DNA of 64,000 nucleotides from Pseudovibrio sp. Tun.PSC04-5.I4 (GTDB taxonomy: Bacteria; Pseudomonadota; Alphaproteobacteria; Rhizobiales; Stappiaceae), in the NCBI RefSeq assembly GCF_900104145.1, contig NZ_FNLB01000006.1, positions 3,449,001 through 3,513,000 on the forward strand, given 5' to 3'. Position numbers and translations under genes: made by a program. The notes under the pieces are model-generated. The model saw nothing but the letters and a program-made list of their open reading frames with translations. It did not search any database and was not told where the DNA came from. Of the stretch, positions 33,626-42,129 are shown in pieces; the first letter of the stretch is position 1, and the number at the start of each line of letters is the position of its first letter.

Positions 33626-34353
33626 GTACGGGCCTCCCTCCCAAACATAATTGTTTTATGTATAGAGGGATTGCACGTATCAGTGATATGTCAAGAATAG
33701 CGATATAAGACTTGAGTATACCAATATTAAATTTTGCTCTACTTCACTTCATCTATGAATGAGCTTGAAATGTATACGCAGCTATATATATCACAAAATT
33801 ACCATAGCGTAATTGATAAGTAACACTCTGAATTTGCTTAGATTGTATGTAGGAGTGAACGTTTAGCGAGTGTTACCGTAATGCTACAGCGTGATTCAGA
33901 CATAATCTCATGCTTCCTCTAACAGCAATGGTTTTGACAAGGCCGAAACATATCGAGATGTCGTGATTGAATACTCCCAAAGTGCTGTGAGGGAGGCGAA
34001 GCGGTCGAGAGAATGAAATTTTGAAATTTGAGTAAAGCAGCTCTGGATGGTCATTTTAGGTGTCTTTGGGGAAACTTTTCTCACTTTGGCGCACATGGTG
34101 TGTTGGGAAGCGGAGGTCCTGCTTCCCATAACGCATTTCGACATGTTGGGCATAATTTGTCAGGCTATTTTTTTTGCCGACTAATCCAACTCATCCAGTT
34201 GTAGAACCAGTTACGGAGATTATCTCCAAAGCGTTTGAACACATTGGCAAGGTAGTTCATATGTTCTCTCCACGCGCTAGTGTGACCGGCTTTTATGGTG
34301 GGCTTAATTCGCTAAATGCCGATTAAGGAACTGGTTCAAGATTTAATTGAAAA
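33626..34353. other. Long gap with one small-ORF candidate
   Basis: About 730 bases between the lldD-like gene and tRNA-Arg. The first 280 bases are AT-rich and would hold the lldD promoter. The only reading frame I find worth noting is the 31-residue one at 34165-34260. A minus-strand frame of 81 codons at 33908-34153 has no ribosome binding site and an unusual composition and is not called. Confidence 0.4.
34165..34260 (-). CDS. Small ORF, 31 aa, amphipathic
   Basis: An ATG at 34258-34260 is preceded by GGAGAG at 5 bases, a near-ideal ribosome binding site. The peptide is rich in Trp, Phe, Tyr, Asn, Lys and Arg ('NYLANVFKRFGDNLRNWF...') and would form an amphipathic helix. I recognise no family. 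It could be a small membrane-associated protein; conservation has not been tested. Confidence 0.35.
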   Translation of the reverse strand: MNYLANVFKRFGDNLRNWFYNWMSWISRQKK

Positions 34354-34430
34354 TGGTGACCCCGACAGGATTTGAACCTGTGACCTGCCGCTTAGGAGGC
34401 GGCCGCTCTATCCAGCTGAGCTACGGGGCC
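34354..34430 (-). tRNA. tRNA-Arg (anticodon CCT)
   Basis: 77 bases including the CCA. On the minus strand the acceptor GGCCCCG pairs with CGGGGTC (one G-U). The D arm is GCTC/GAGC, the anticodon loop is CTCCTAA (anticodon CCT), and the T loop is TTCAAAT. All stems are complete. Confidence 0.97.
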
Positions 34431-34649
34431 TGATGGGGTGGATCATCAGAGCTGATACAATGGTCATTCGAATATCATGAAATGCGTGGCTATGCGAGTG
34501 GCATTGGCGGGCTGTGAACAGCCTAGGTATAAGTAAGGTCTGCATAAATTCAATTTGCATGATAGCCCCAGAATGCACTCCGGCTTTTCTGAAGAAGCGT
34601 TATCGGAAAACCTGCCTGATATAGTTCGCCTAGTATATAGCGAGGTGAC

Positions 34650-35405
34650 ATGATGTGGAGGAAGAGCCTAGTTGTAATGTGTTGGCTTATTCTTGTGCCT
34701 TGGAGCGCTCTGGCGGATCCGTGTGCTGAGGAATTTCATGGTTCTTTAAGTGACCTTCCTGCTGTAAGTGCACATGAAATTTCAAACCCATTGCGCTTTC
34801 GTGCCAGCGACGACCAATTGTATTATTTTGCTGACCTTGGCTTTGAGCAAACAAGTGGTGGGATGTTTGGGGAAGGCGAGTACTCTCAGAAATATTCGAT
34901 CTTTGCGTTGAGCGCCTCAACTGATCGCTGGGGACGTAAGCCTGCGATTCTGCTGGACGAGAAGCGGCAGGATTTCAGTGTTCGCTTAATCAAAGATGGA
35001 ATGGCCATTGTTCAGCCACAATTAAGGTCCTCCAATTGTTTGAAATTACTCATTAATTTGGAAAAAATTGCCAGACAGAAAAACAAAGGAATGTGGTTCG
35101 TTAAAAGTGTAATTAACGACTATAGATCAATGGACTACGAGTATTATGGTGAGTACTGGATGGTTGAAGCAATACTCATTTCCGTTGGGCAAACCCGGTC
35201 TCGGACTTACTTGAATTTCGGTCAGCGCTGGACAGAGGATTTAACCGGGATTATTCAAAGGGGAGAGCTGGAAGAATTTTCAGATTTCGGGCATGATCTG
35301 TCTGGTTTAAACGGGAAGCGAGTTCGCCTTCGGGGAGTCTTGCAGATCAACAAAGGGCCGCAAATCGAGCTTAAGCACCCAGCACAGTTGGAGCTTCTGG
35401 ACTAA
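34650..35405 (+). CDS. Exported SNase-like (thermonuclease-type) protein with C-terminal OB-like part
   Basis: 251 residues with a signal peptide ('WRKSLVVMCWLILVPWSALA', cleavage near residue 22). The middle contains 'YSIFALSASTDRWGRKPAILL', 'DGMAIVQPQL' and 'LINLEKIARQKNKGMW', which match the second half of the staphylococcal nuclease domain (D-x-x-G-R, then A-x-x-x-x-x-G-x-W). The catalytic Arg/Glu set is not all evident, so activity is doubtful. The C-terminal 'GLNGKRVRLRGVLQINKGPQIELKHPAQLELL' looks like an OB-fold nucleic-acid-binding motif. GAGGTGAC precedes the ATG. It lies 21 bases before the M48 protease gene and may share its operon. Confidence 0.65.
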   Translation: MMWRKSLVVMCWLILVPWSALADPCAEEFHGSLSDLPAVSAHEISNPLRFRASDDQLYYFADLGFEQTSGGMFGEGEYSQKYSIFALSASTDRWGRKPAILLDEKRQDFSVRLIKDGMAIVQPQLRSSNCLKLLINLEKIARQKNKGMWFVKSVINDYRSMDYEYYGEYWMVEAILISVGQTRSRTYLNFGQRWTEDLTGIIQRGELEEFSDFGHDLSGLNGKRVRLRGVLQINKGPQIELKHPAQLELLD

Positions 35406-35426
35406 AGTAGGTAGCCGGAAATACGA

Positions 35427-36896
35427 ATGACTTTGAGATACGCATTGCCCGGAGTACGGACAAGCCTCAAATTTGCAACAGTAGGCGTAGTGGCCGTGGC
35501 GTTAGCTGCGTGCCAATTGACTGGTTCTGGCAATTTGAGCTCGCAAAAGCCTGGAAGTCTTCGTTCCGGTTTTGGCAGTGACGTTGGCGCGCGTGAGCAT
35601 CCACGAGTAATTGCGACCTATGGCGGCGTTTATGAGGACAGTAAAGCGGAAATTGCGATCGCCAAAGTTGTTGGTGGTCTTGTTGCTGCGTCTGAAGCTC
35701 CTGACGTCCATTACCGTGTGACACTGCTCAACAGCCCGGCTGTAAACGCCTTTGCATTGCCCGGTGGTTACCTTTATGTGACCCGAGGCCTACTGGCACT
35801 CTCAAATGATACATCTGAGCTGGCAGCCGTGCTTGCTCATGAGATGGCACACGTTTCCGCGCGTCACGCCATTAAACGACAACGACAGGCGGAAGAGGCC
35901 GAATTCGTCACCAAGGTGATGAGTAACATTGGTAAAGACCAGCAGGCAATCGATGAGACTGTGAAGGAAAAGCAGCTGCAATTTGCGCGCTTCTCCCAAG
36001 AACAGGAACTGGAAGCTGATGATGTTGGCGTACGAACGCTTGCAGGTGCAGGGTATGATCCGTATGCGGCCGCGCGCTTTCTCAACACTATGGGCCAGTT
36101 TGCTCGCTACCAGCAGCTTGGCGGTGAAACCAGTTCTGCACCAGACTTCCTTTCCTCACACCCCAACACGCCTGATCGGATTCAACGAGCTGTTCGGAGT
36201 GCTCGGCAGATCGGTGCCCCAGGCATTGGTTTGAACGGACGTGCGGATTACCTTGGCAGCCTTGACGGTATGCTGTTCGGTGATGATCCGCTAGAAGGAT
36301 ACGTGCGAGGACGTCAGTTTCTTCATAAAGGACTGGGTATCTCCTTTGGTGTCCCAAAAGGGTTTGTGCTTGAAAATTCTGCTGAGGCGGTTCTTGCCAG
36401 TGATGGGGCAGGCACAGCGATGCGGTTTGATGGTGCGGACTTAACTGGGTATGCAAGCCTAACCGATTACATGCTGTCTGGCTGGATCAATGGGTTGATT
36501 GATAACAGCGTTCGTCCAACCACCATTAACGGCCTGCCTGCAGTCATAGGATCCGCGATTACCGATGGTTGGTCTTTCCGGATTGGTGTTATCCGTATCG
36601 GATTAACCGGATATCGGTTCATCTTTGCTAATCGCTCACCAACGGCTTCTTTTGCAAAGGATTTTGAAAAATCTCTTGGTAGTTTCCGTCAGCTCAGCCC
36701 GACGGAACAGGCACGTCTTAACCCACTTCGAATTAAAATCATTGAGGCGAAGGCTGGTGAGACTGCACGCAAGCTTGCCGTAGGTATGAGTGGAGTTGAG
36801 CCTGCCCGACGGCTGGAGCTGTTCACAATTCTTAATCAGGTCAAAGCTAATCAGCGCTTAAATTCAGGTGAACTCCTAAAGGTGATCACTGATTGA
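35427..36896 (+). CDS. M48-family metalloprotease lipoprotein
   Basis: 489 residues. The N-terminus is a lipoprotein signal with lipobox L-A-A-C at Cys29, so the mature protein is membrane-anchored in the periplasm. The zinc-binding HEMAH is at residues 138-142 ('LAAVLAHEMAHVSARHA'), and the third ligand is in 'QELEADDVGVRTLAGAGYDP'. 'NAFALPGGYLYVTRGLL' precedes, as in BepA-like proteases. The C-terminal 200 residues contain an extra domain typical of alphaproteobacterial members. Role in outer-membrane protein quality control is inferred from the family. A strong terminator follows about 190 bases after the stop. Confidence 0.92.
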   Translation: MTLRYALPGVRTSLKFATVGVVAVALAACQLTGSGNLSSQKPGSLRSGFGSDVGAREHPRVIATYGGVYEDSKAEIAIAKVVGGLVAASEAPDVHYRVTLLNSPAVNAFALPGGYLYVTRGLLALSNDTSELAAVLAHEMAHVSARHAIKRQRQAEEAEFVTKVMSNIGKDQQAIDETVKEKQLQFARFSQEQELEADDVGVRTLAGAGYDPYAAARFLNTMGQFARYQQLGGETSSAPDFLSSHPNTPDRIQRAVRSARQIGAPGIGLNGRADYLGSLDGMLFGDDPLEGYVRGRQFLHKGLGISFGVPKGFVLENSAEAVLASDGAGTAMRFDGADLTGYASLTDYMLSGWINGLIDNSVRPTTINGLPAVIGSAITDGWSFRIGVIRIGLTGYRFIFANRSPTASFAKDFEKSLGSFRQLSPTEQARLNPLRIKIIEAKAGETARKLAVGMSGVEPARRLELFTILNQVKANQRLNSGELLKVITD

Positions 36897-37087
36897 GCTT
36901 GCCGCCTACCATCATTCGTTTGGGTGGGCGTATGCAATCGATCAGCTGCTTCCATCAACCTATTGCGTTCTTCCTGTGCGATATCAGCGCCTGCTATGTT
37001 GCTTGTAAGGCTTTGCCAGGCAAGGAGCTGGTAGACTTGGAGTTGAGATAAAATTCATGGGGTATGGGCTGGGGATTGCAGGACGAA

Positions 37088-37115
37088 AAAAAACCCGCCA
37101 GCTGGCGGGTTTTTT
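37088..37115. terminator. Bidirectional terminator between M48 protease and carD genes
   Basis: A perfect palindrome of 28 bases, 14 per arm, centred on CCAG|CTGG, with A-tract on the left and T-tract on the right. It serves both converging genes. Confidence 0.92.
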
Positions 37116-37140
37116 AATAACTTGAAAAAGTGGCTAGTAA

Positions 37141-37758
37141 CTATGCTGCTTCTTCCTGTCCACTGCCTGCAGTTGGAGCGGGAGGTGCAACTGGAGCAAC
37201 GGGTGCGGGTGCAGCAGGTGCAACTTTTGCAGCGCGACCTGGTGACGTAAGCAGGACGGCTTCGATCTGGCGCACTGCTTCAGTGTCAGTCTGCTTTTGA
37301 ACAGCTGCGATTTCACGCGCCATACGGTCCAAAGCAGCTTCATAGAGTTGACGTTCTGAGTAAGACTGCTCTGGCTGAGTGTCGGAGCGGTAGAGATCGC
37401 GAACAACTTCAGCAATAGAGATGAGGTCACCTGAGTTGATCTTCGCTTCGTATTCCTGTGCACGACGGCTCCACATCGTGCGTTTTACACGTGGCTTGCC
37501 AGCGATTGTTTCCAGGGACTTTTTAACTGTAGCTGCCTCAGCAAGCTTACGCATTCCAACAGAAGCAATCTTTGCCACTGGAACGCGGAGCGTCATCTTA
37601 TCTTGTTCGAATTCAACTACGAGAAGTTCAAGAGAGAATCCAGCAACGGTTTGCTCTTCAACCGCAGTAACTACTCCAACTCCGTGCGATGGATAGATAA
37701 TGTGCTCACCAGTTTTGAACCCATGACGCTGCGCGGTCTTTTTTGCGGGTGTGGCCAT
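37141..37758 (-). CDS. carD: CarD-family transcriptional regulator
   Basis: 205 residues. 'FKTGEHIIYPSHGVGVVTAVEEQ' is the CarD/CdnL RNA-polymerase interacting (Tudor-like) domain, and 'DKMTLRVPVAKIASVGMRKL' follows. The C-terminal helical part ('KPRVKRTMWSRRAQEYEAKINSGDLISIAEVVRDLYR') binds DNA near the -10 element. The last 40 residues are an Ala/Pro-rich tail. CarD stabilises open promoter complexes, mainly at rRNA and stress promoters. The upstream leader (37759 and beyond) carries two inverted repeats. It lies on the same strand as fdxA and probably has its own promoter. Confidence 0.96.
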   Translation of the reverse strand: MATPAKKTAQRHGFKTGEHIIYPSHGVGVVTAVEEQTVAGFSLELLVVEFEQDKMTLRVPVAKIASVGMRKLAEAATVKKSLETIAGKPRVKRTMWSRRAQEYEAKINSGDLISIAEVVRDLYRSDTQPEQSYSERQLYEAALDRMAREIAAVQKQTDTEAVRQIEAVLLTSPGRAAKVAPAAPAPVAPVAPPAPTAGSGQEEAA

Positions 37759-37818
37759 ACGCTATACTTCTCCTGCGCAGTGGTTACTCTATGGTCCTTT
37801 GAAAGACCAAGTAACCTA

Positions 37819-37840
37819 GATGCCGCGAGTTCGCTGCATC
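37819..37840. promoter_or_regulatory. Inverted repeat in the carD leader
   Basis: Arms GATGC-GCGA and TCGC-GCATC with one mismatch and a 2-base centre, 60 bases upstream of the carD start. It is a compact hairpin or operator. Confidence 0.4.
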
Positions 37841-37856
37841 TTTCTCTTTAGAAAAA

Positions 37857-37909
37857 CGTAAAAATCCAATATATGCGGGCGAAAACTCCTCGCATTTATT
37901 GGTTTTACG
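37857..37909. promoter_or_regulatory. Large imperfect inverted repeat upstream of carD
   Basis: Arms at 37857-37877 and 37891-37909 match over 18 positions except one mismatch and a 2-base bulge. On the minus strand the hairpin ends in TTTTTCT, so it could be a terminator or attenuator preceding carD. Its shape also fits an operator. Confidence 0.45.
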
Positions 37910-38001
37910 CTCAATTGTGATCAGTCGAATTTCTTTGTTTGGCTACTTCGGCGAACGCTGGAAAAAGCTTACCACCCGCAATCCCAAGGGAATTACGACC
38001 A

Positions 38002-38027
38002 TAAAAAATCCTCCATTTTGGGAGGAT
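38002..38027 (-). terminator. Rho-independent terminator downstream of fdxA
   Basis: On the minus strand ATCCTCC and GGAGGAT form a 7-base-pair stem around CAAAAT, followed by TTTTTTAT. It lies 150 bases after the fdxA stop and ends either the fdxA transcript or a separate small RNA. Confidence 0.75.
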
Positions 38028-38137
38028 GCAACCAGACTGCCAAGTGACTGTGCAAAAAGGTATAGCACATTATCCACGGATTTCCAACCTCTCTCAAGAA
38101 AGAGAGGATTAAAGACATCCGCGGATACTGTTTGGCA
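38002..38137 (-). ncRNA. Candidate small RNA or fdxA 3' UTR element
   Basis: On the minus strand a TATATT box at 38139-38144 is followed by a structured stretch. An outer stem (TATCC.CGGAT with ATCCG.GGATA, near 38070-38128) encloses a 7-base-pair stem (38088-38094 with 38101-38107), and a clean terminator ends at 38002. The total is about 130 bases. It includes CCTCCC, complementary to ribosome binding sites. No -35 box stands out, so an RNA processed from fdxA is equally possible. Confidence 0.35.
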
Positions 38138-38176
38138 AAATATAAATGCTTGTTTGTACGAGGCTTTTAGGGAGAC

Positions 38177-38515
38177 TTAGTCTCCTTGCCCAGGCTTGTC
38201 AGAAAAGTGTTTTTCCAGCTTTTCTTTTACGCCATCAAACTCAGCTGCTTCTGGAAGTTGATCTTTCTTCACAGTCAGATTCGGCCACTTCTCAGCGTAC
38301 TCTGAGTTGAGTTCGATCCATTTCTCCAGACCGGGTTCGGTATCTGGGAGAATTGCATCTGCAGGACATTCCGGTTCACATACACCGCAGTCGATACATT
38401 CGTCAGGGTGAATGACGAGCATATTTTCACCTTCGTAAAAACAATCGACTGGGCACACTTCAACACAGTCAGTGTATTTACATTTGATGCAATTGTCTGT
38501 GACGACGTATGTCAT
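38177..38515 (-). CDS. fdxA: Ferredoxin FdxA (7Fe-type, 3Fe-4S plus 4Fe-4S)
   Basis: 112 residues. The N-terminal half holds the cluster motifs 'DNCIKCKYTDCVEVCPVDCFYEGENML' and 'IHPDECIDCGVCEPECPADAI'. The first motif has the pattern C-x2-C-x4-C-x3-C typical of FdxA-type ferredoxins, in which one cluster is 3Fe-4S and the other 4Fe-4S. A 40-residue C-terminal extension follows, as in other alphaproteobacterial FdxA. It is a cytoplasmic electron carrier with unknown partners. It sits downstream of the helicase and S4 genes on the same strand, a conserved order in Rhizobiales. Confidence 0.96.
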   Translation of the reverse strand: MTYVVTDNCIKCKYTDCVEVCPVDCFYEGENMLVIHPDECIDCGVCEPECPADAILPDTEPGLEKWIELNSEYAEKWPNLTVKKDQLPEAAEFDGVKEKLEKHFSDKPGQGD

Positions 38516-38702
38516 CGCAATCCTCTTCGTCTCTGGCGTAGCATTTTTATCTCTACAAAAATGCTCGGGCTTTGAAGAGCCCTGACGATTTATTCGCCCT
38601 GTAAACTTTGTGCTCTTTGCTACCGGTTTTCAGTGGGTAGTGCAAGCGCTGTTGTAGGCGTGGAGATTGCTATATTGGGACAAATTTTGCGTAATTTGTT
38701 CG

Positions 38703-39104
38703 CTAAAAAGGATCGATTTCGTTGAAGCCGCGAATCCGGGCGATTTGTCTTCGTTCCTTCTTCGTAGGGCGTCCCGCGCCGGCTTCTCGCCTGGGCACTT
38801 GAGCCACTTCTTCCTTGGGTGGAGGAGGGGGGGACATGTCCTCATAAAGTGTCTGTGCTTCAGGGGCGGGACCTCTGCGCGTGCCAATCTGCAAAACCTT
38901 AAGGATCAAAAGGCGTCGCGGCATAGTGATGCTAAGAATATCACCTGGTTTGACGATTTGTTTGGCCGCTGGAATTTTTTCTTGGTTCAGTCTGATATGC
39001 CCGGACACTGCCAGCTTCTTTGCCAGTGTCCGGGACTTTGTAATGCGAGCATACCAGAGCCACTTGTCTATGCGAACAGTGCCTAGTGGTTCTGGTGCTG
39101 CCAT
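38703..39104 (-). CDS. S4 RNA-binding domain protein (Hsp15-like)
   Basis: 133 residues. 'RIDKWLWYARITKSRTLAKKLAVSGHIRLNQEKIPAAKQIVKPGDILSI' is a complete S4 domain near residues 10-60, with conserved Arg and Lys residues that bind RNA. The C-terminal 50 residues are basic and proline-rich. Hsp15 rescues stalled 50S subunits with attached nascent chains; this protein is likely to be related, but its partner is unknown. It follows the helicase gene by 22 bases on the same strand, and co-transcription is likely. fdxA lies 187 bases further. Confidence 0.9.
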   Translation of the reverse strand: MAAPEPLGTVRIDKWLWYARITKSRTLAKKLAVSGHIRLNQEKIPAAKQIVKPGDILSITMPRRLLILKVLQIGTRRGPAPEAQTLYEDMSPPPPPKEEVAQVPRREAGAGRPTKKERRQIARIRGFNEIDPF

Positions 39105-39126
39105 TCACTCAATCCTGATGGAGCGA

Positions 39127-42100
39127 CTATTTGTCGCTCTTTTCCAAGTTCTGCTTCAAGGCCATCAGTGCTGCAAATGGTGAATCTGGATCCAACGGTT
39201 TGTCACGGCGCGGCGCAGGTTTTGCCTGATTTGGGCGAGCCTGATCTTTGCTGTGTCCACGACCCTTACCACCAGGTTTACCGATATTCCGACGCGGCTT
39301 TTGTTGGTCACGTGGAGCGCCATTGCGACGTGGTTGTTGTTCGCCAGTTTGCTCTGAGTTGCGTTGACCACCTGTATTGCGATTGTTGCGCTGACGATCA
39401 TTGGTCGCGCGACGACCACCGGCCCGACCCGGACGCCAGATTTCAACGGTGACCGTTTCCATCTCAACTGCTTCGTCTTCTTCGGAAGTTTCCGCAACCG
39501 TAGCTTCAACAGCTTCGTCCGCAGGTTTTTCTTCAGTTTCCGCAACGGTTGTTTCTGCTGCAGCTTCGGTCGCAGGAGCTTCTTCAGCTGCAGGGGCGTC
39601 TTTATTCGCAGGAGCCTCTTCAGAAGTAGTTGCTTCTTCGACTTCAACCTTCTTCGCGATAGGGCGTTGTTCTTCGCGCGTTTCAAGACGGTAGCCGAGG
39701 GACTTCAGAATATTTGTGAAGTCTTCGCCAGCACAGCCGAGAAGGGATGTCATAGAAACGGTGACGGTAAACGCTCCGCCTTCTACCAATGCACCGTCAG
39801 GTGGCTCAATGCCTTCTTCCAGCGGCTTCCAGGCGACGAGCGGACGAATAATGTCTGCCAGACGTTCCAGAATGTCGACGCGAACAGCACGAGGACCGCA
39901 GACACGGAAACCAACAACACCATAAAGGGCTGCTTCAATTTCGGCATCGACCGGTACAGAGGTTCTGCCTGATGCAGAAAGCTGCGGCAGTTCTGTCAGG
40001 CCTTTGATGTCCTCTTTGCCTTCTTTCAGCGCCCAAAGCTGAGCGAGAAGCTGGCTTGGCGCTGGTTTAAGCAGTGCGGGGACATAAATGTGGTAGGCAC
40101 CAAAGCGCACACCCAGCTTGCGGAGTGATCCGCGCATCTGTTGGTCGAGCTGTTTGATCTCTTCAGAAATTTCCTGGCGCTCAAGAATGCCGAGGCTTTC
40201 GGTCAAGCGGAAAGCAACGCCACGAGCGATGCCATCAATTTCTTCAGCATGCTCAAGATCGAAAAGTGGCTTAAGCAACGTTTCGATGTGTGTCTTGATC
40301 CAGAGACCAAGGCGCTCTTGCACATTGTCTCTCGCAGGACCTGTCAACTGCTCATCGGCAAGGATGATCAGGACTGGACGTAAAGTTTGATCACCAGCGG
40401 TCAGGCGCGCAATCGCTTCGCCTTGCCACCTCAGTGTGCCATCCGCTGAGAGAATAAACTCTTCGTTTGGAGCGCGGGATAGCCGTTCTGAACGGTTTTC
40501 TATCTCACCTGCTAGGGCCTTTTGGGCAGCCGCATGGACAGCTTTTTCTTCCTGTCCTTCGGCTGTTGCATCAGGAGCAAACCGGAAGCCATGTAACTGG
40601 CCTATATGTTGTCCTTCTACAAGGACGTCTCCGGTTGCAGTGATCTCCGCTTCGAGCATTTTGTTCTCTCTCAGACGTCGCATCAATACGCTGGTTCGCC
40701 GATCCACAAACCGCTGTGTAAGCCGTTCGTGAAGGGCATCTGATAATCGATCTTCTATGCCGCGCGTCACCCCTTGCCAGTGGGCAGGGTCTTTCAGCCA
40801 ATCGGCACGGTTAGCCACAAAGGTCCACGTACGGATATGTGCTATCCGGTTCGCCAATGTGTCGATATCCCCATCTGTTTTATCCGCCAGTTTAACCTGG
40901 CTATGGAACCAATCATCTGGAATGGCGCCATCATGAATCAGATGCGAATAAATCTTTGTTACAAGATCTGCATGGTTTGCCGGAGCTATCTTGCGATAGT
41001 CTGGAACCTGACAGGTATCCCACAACAAAGAAACTCTTTCCTGTGTCGTCGCGACGGAATTAATATCCCTGTCACGTTTTGCAAGTTCGAGAACACCGAT
41101 ATCCTCTGCCGGAGGGGCTTTGGTCAAGCCCTCTTCTCGTGGAGAATGGTCCAAACTGCGCAAAAGTGCTGGAATAGACGAAAAATCGAGGTTTGGGTTA
41201 CGCCATTGTAGGATTTTTAGGGGATCGAACTCATGAGATTCGAGTTGATGGACCAGTTCATTGTCAAAGCCGGGAACGCGTCCGGTGACACCAAATGTGC
41301 CATCTCGGAGGTGTCGACCTGCTCGGCCTGCGATCTGACCGGTCTCTGATGGGGTTAATTGGCGGTATTGATAACCATCAAATTTGCGATGGCCGGCAAA
41401 CGCAATGTGGTCCACATCCAAGTTTAAACCCATACCCACAGCATCGGTGGCGATAAGCCAGTCAACGTCACCGTTCTGGAACAGCTCCACCTGCGCGTTT
41501 CGAGTGCGAGGAGACAATGACCCCAGAACGACTGCTGCTCCGCCGAGTTGACGTTTGATCAGTTCGGCAATGGCGTAAACTTCGTCAGAGGAAAAGGCGA
41601 CGATTGCTGAGCGGCGTGGAAGCCGGGTGAGTTTCTTGGAACCTGAATATGTAAGAACAGACATGCGTGGTCTGGTGATCACATTTAGACCCGGCATCAA
41701 CTTCTCAAGAAGGGGACGTATAGTAGAGGAACCCAAGAGCAGCGTTTCTTCACGTCCTCTCAGATGCAAAATGCGATCTGTGAAAACGTGGCCGCGCTCC
41801 AAATCCCCGGCCAGCTGAACTTCATCAATTGCGACAAAGTCCACGTCCAGATCTTTTGGCATGGCTTCTACTGTGGAAACCCAAAAGCGGGGTGACTTGG
41901 GTATGATCTTTTCTTCGCCTGTAATAAGGGCGACGAGATCAGGCCCCTTCTTCTCTACAAGGCGGCCATAAACCTCTCTGGCTAGCAGGCGCAAGGGCAG
42001 GCCGATTAAGCCGGAAGAGTATGCACTCATCCGTTCAATTGCCAAATGCGTCTTACCAGTATTGGTTGGTCCCAAGATCGCAGTCACAGATCGTGATCTA

Positions 42101-42129
42101 TTTGCTCGGTGCAGCGTGTTCTTGTTCAT
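39127..42129 (-). CDS. SUV3-type superfamily 2 RNA helicase
   Basis: 1000 residues. Walker A is 'ILGPTNTGKTHLAIERM' (residues 18-34). The DExx box appears as D-E-V-Q in 'FVAIDEVQLAGDLERGH', a SUV3 hallmark. The second RecA domain has 'VLGSLSPRTRNAQVELFQNGDVDWLIATDAVGMGLNLDVDHIAFAG' and 'GQIAGRAGRHLRDG'. A central alpha-helical region follows. The last 150 residues are an acidic Glu/Ala stretch and then an Arg/Gly/Gln-rich basic tail, probably for RNA contact. Mitochondrial SUV3 works in RNA decay; the alphaproteobacterial enzyme is its likely relative. Gene order with S4 and fdxA is conserved. Confidence 0.9.
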   Translation of the reverse strand: MNKNTLHRANRSRSVTAILGPTNTGKTHLAIERMSAYSSGLIGLPLRLLAREVYGRLVEKKGPDLVALITGEEKIIPKSPRFWVSTVEAMPKDLDVDFVAIDEVQLAGDLERGHVFTDRILHLRGREETLLLGSSTIRPLLEKLMPGLNVITRPRMSVLTYSGSKKLTRLPRRSAIVAFSSDEVYAIAELIKRQLGGAAVVLGSLSPRTRNAQVELFQNGDVDWLIATDAVGMGLNLDVDHIAFAGHRKFDGYQYRQLTPSETGQIAGRAGRHLRDGTFGVTGRVPGFDNELVHQLESHEFDPLKILQWRNPNLDFSSIPALLRSLDHSPREEGLTKAPPAEDIGVLELAKRDRDINSVATTQERVSLLWDTCQVPDYRKIAPANHADLVTKIYSHLIHDGAIPDDWFHSQVKLADKTDGDIDTLANRIAHIRTWTFVANRADWLKDPAHWQGVTRGIEDRLSDALHERLTQRFVDRRTSVLMRRLRENKMLEAEITATGDVLVEGQHIGQLHGFRFAPDATAEGQEEKAVHAAAQKALAGEIENRSERLSRAPNEEFILSADGTLRWQGEAIARLTAGDQTLRPVLIILADEQLTGPARDNVQERLGLWIKTHIETLLKPLFDLEHAEEIDGIARGVAFRLTESLGILERQEISEEIKQLDQQMRGSLRKLGVRFGAYHIYVPALLKPAPSQLLAQLWALKEGKEDIKGLTELPQLSASGRTSVPVDAEIEAALYGVVGFRVCGPRAVRVDILERLADIIRPLVAWKPLEEGIEPPDGALVEGGAFTVTVSMTSLLGCAGEDFTNILKSLGYRLETREEQRPIAKKVEVEEATTSEEAPANKDAPAAEEAPATEAAAETTVAETEEKPADEAVEATVAETSEEDEAVEMETVTVEIWRPGRAGGRRATNDRQRNNRNTGGQRNSEQTGEQQPRRNGAPRDQQKPRRNIGKPGGKGRGHSKDQARPNQAKPAPRRDKPLDPDSPFAALMALKQNLEKSDK

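Noticed and set aside
33908..34153. 81-codon minus-strand frame in the gap before tRNA-Arg
   Set aside because: No ribosome binding site and an unusual Ser/Lys-rich sequence without resemblance to a known protein.
39127..39686. Long alternative frames within the helicase tail
   Set aside because: These arise because the real gene's repetitive Glu/Ala and Arg-rich codons leave neighbouring frames open; the real frame has the full helicase domain.
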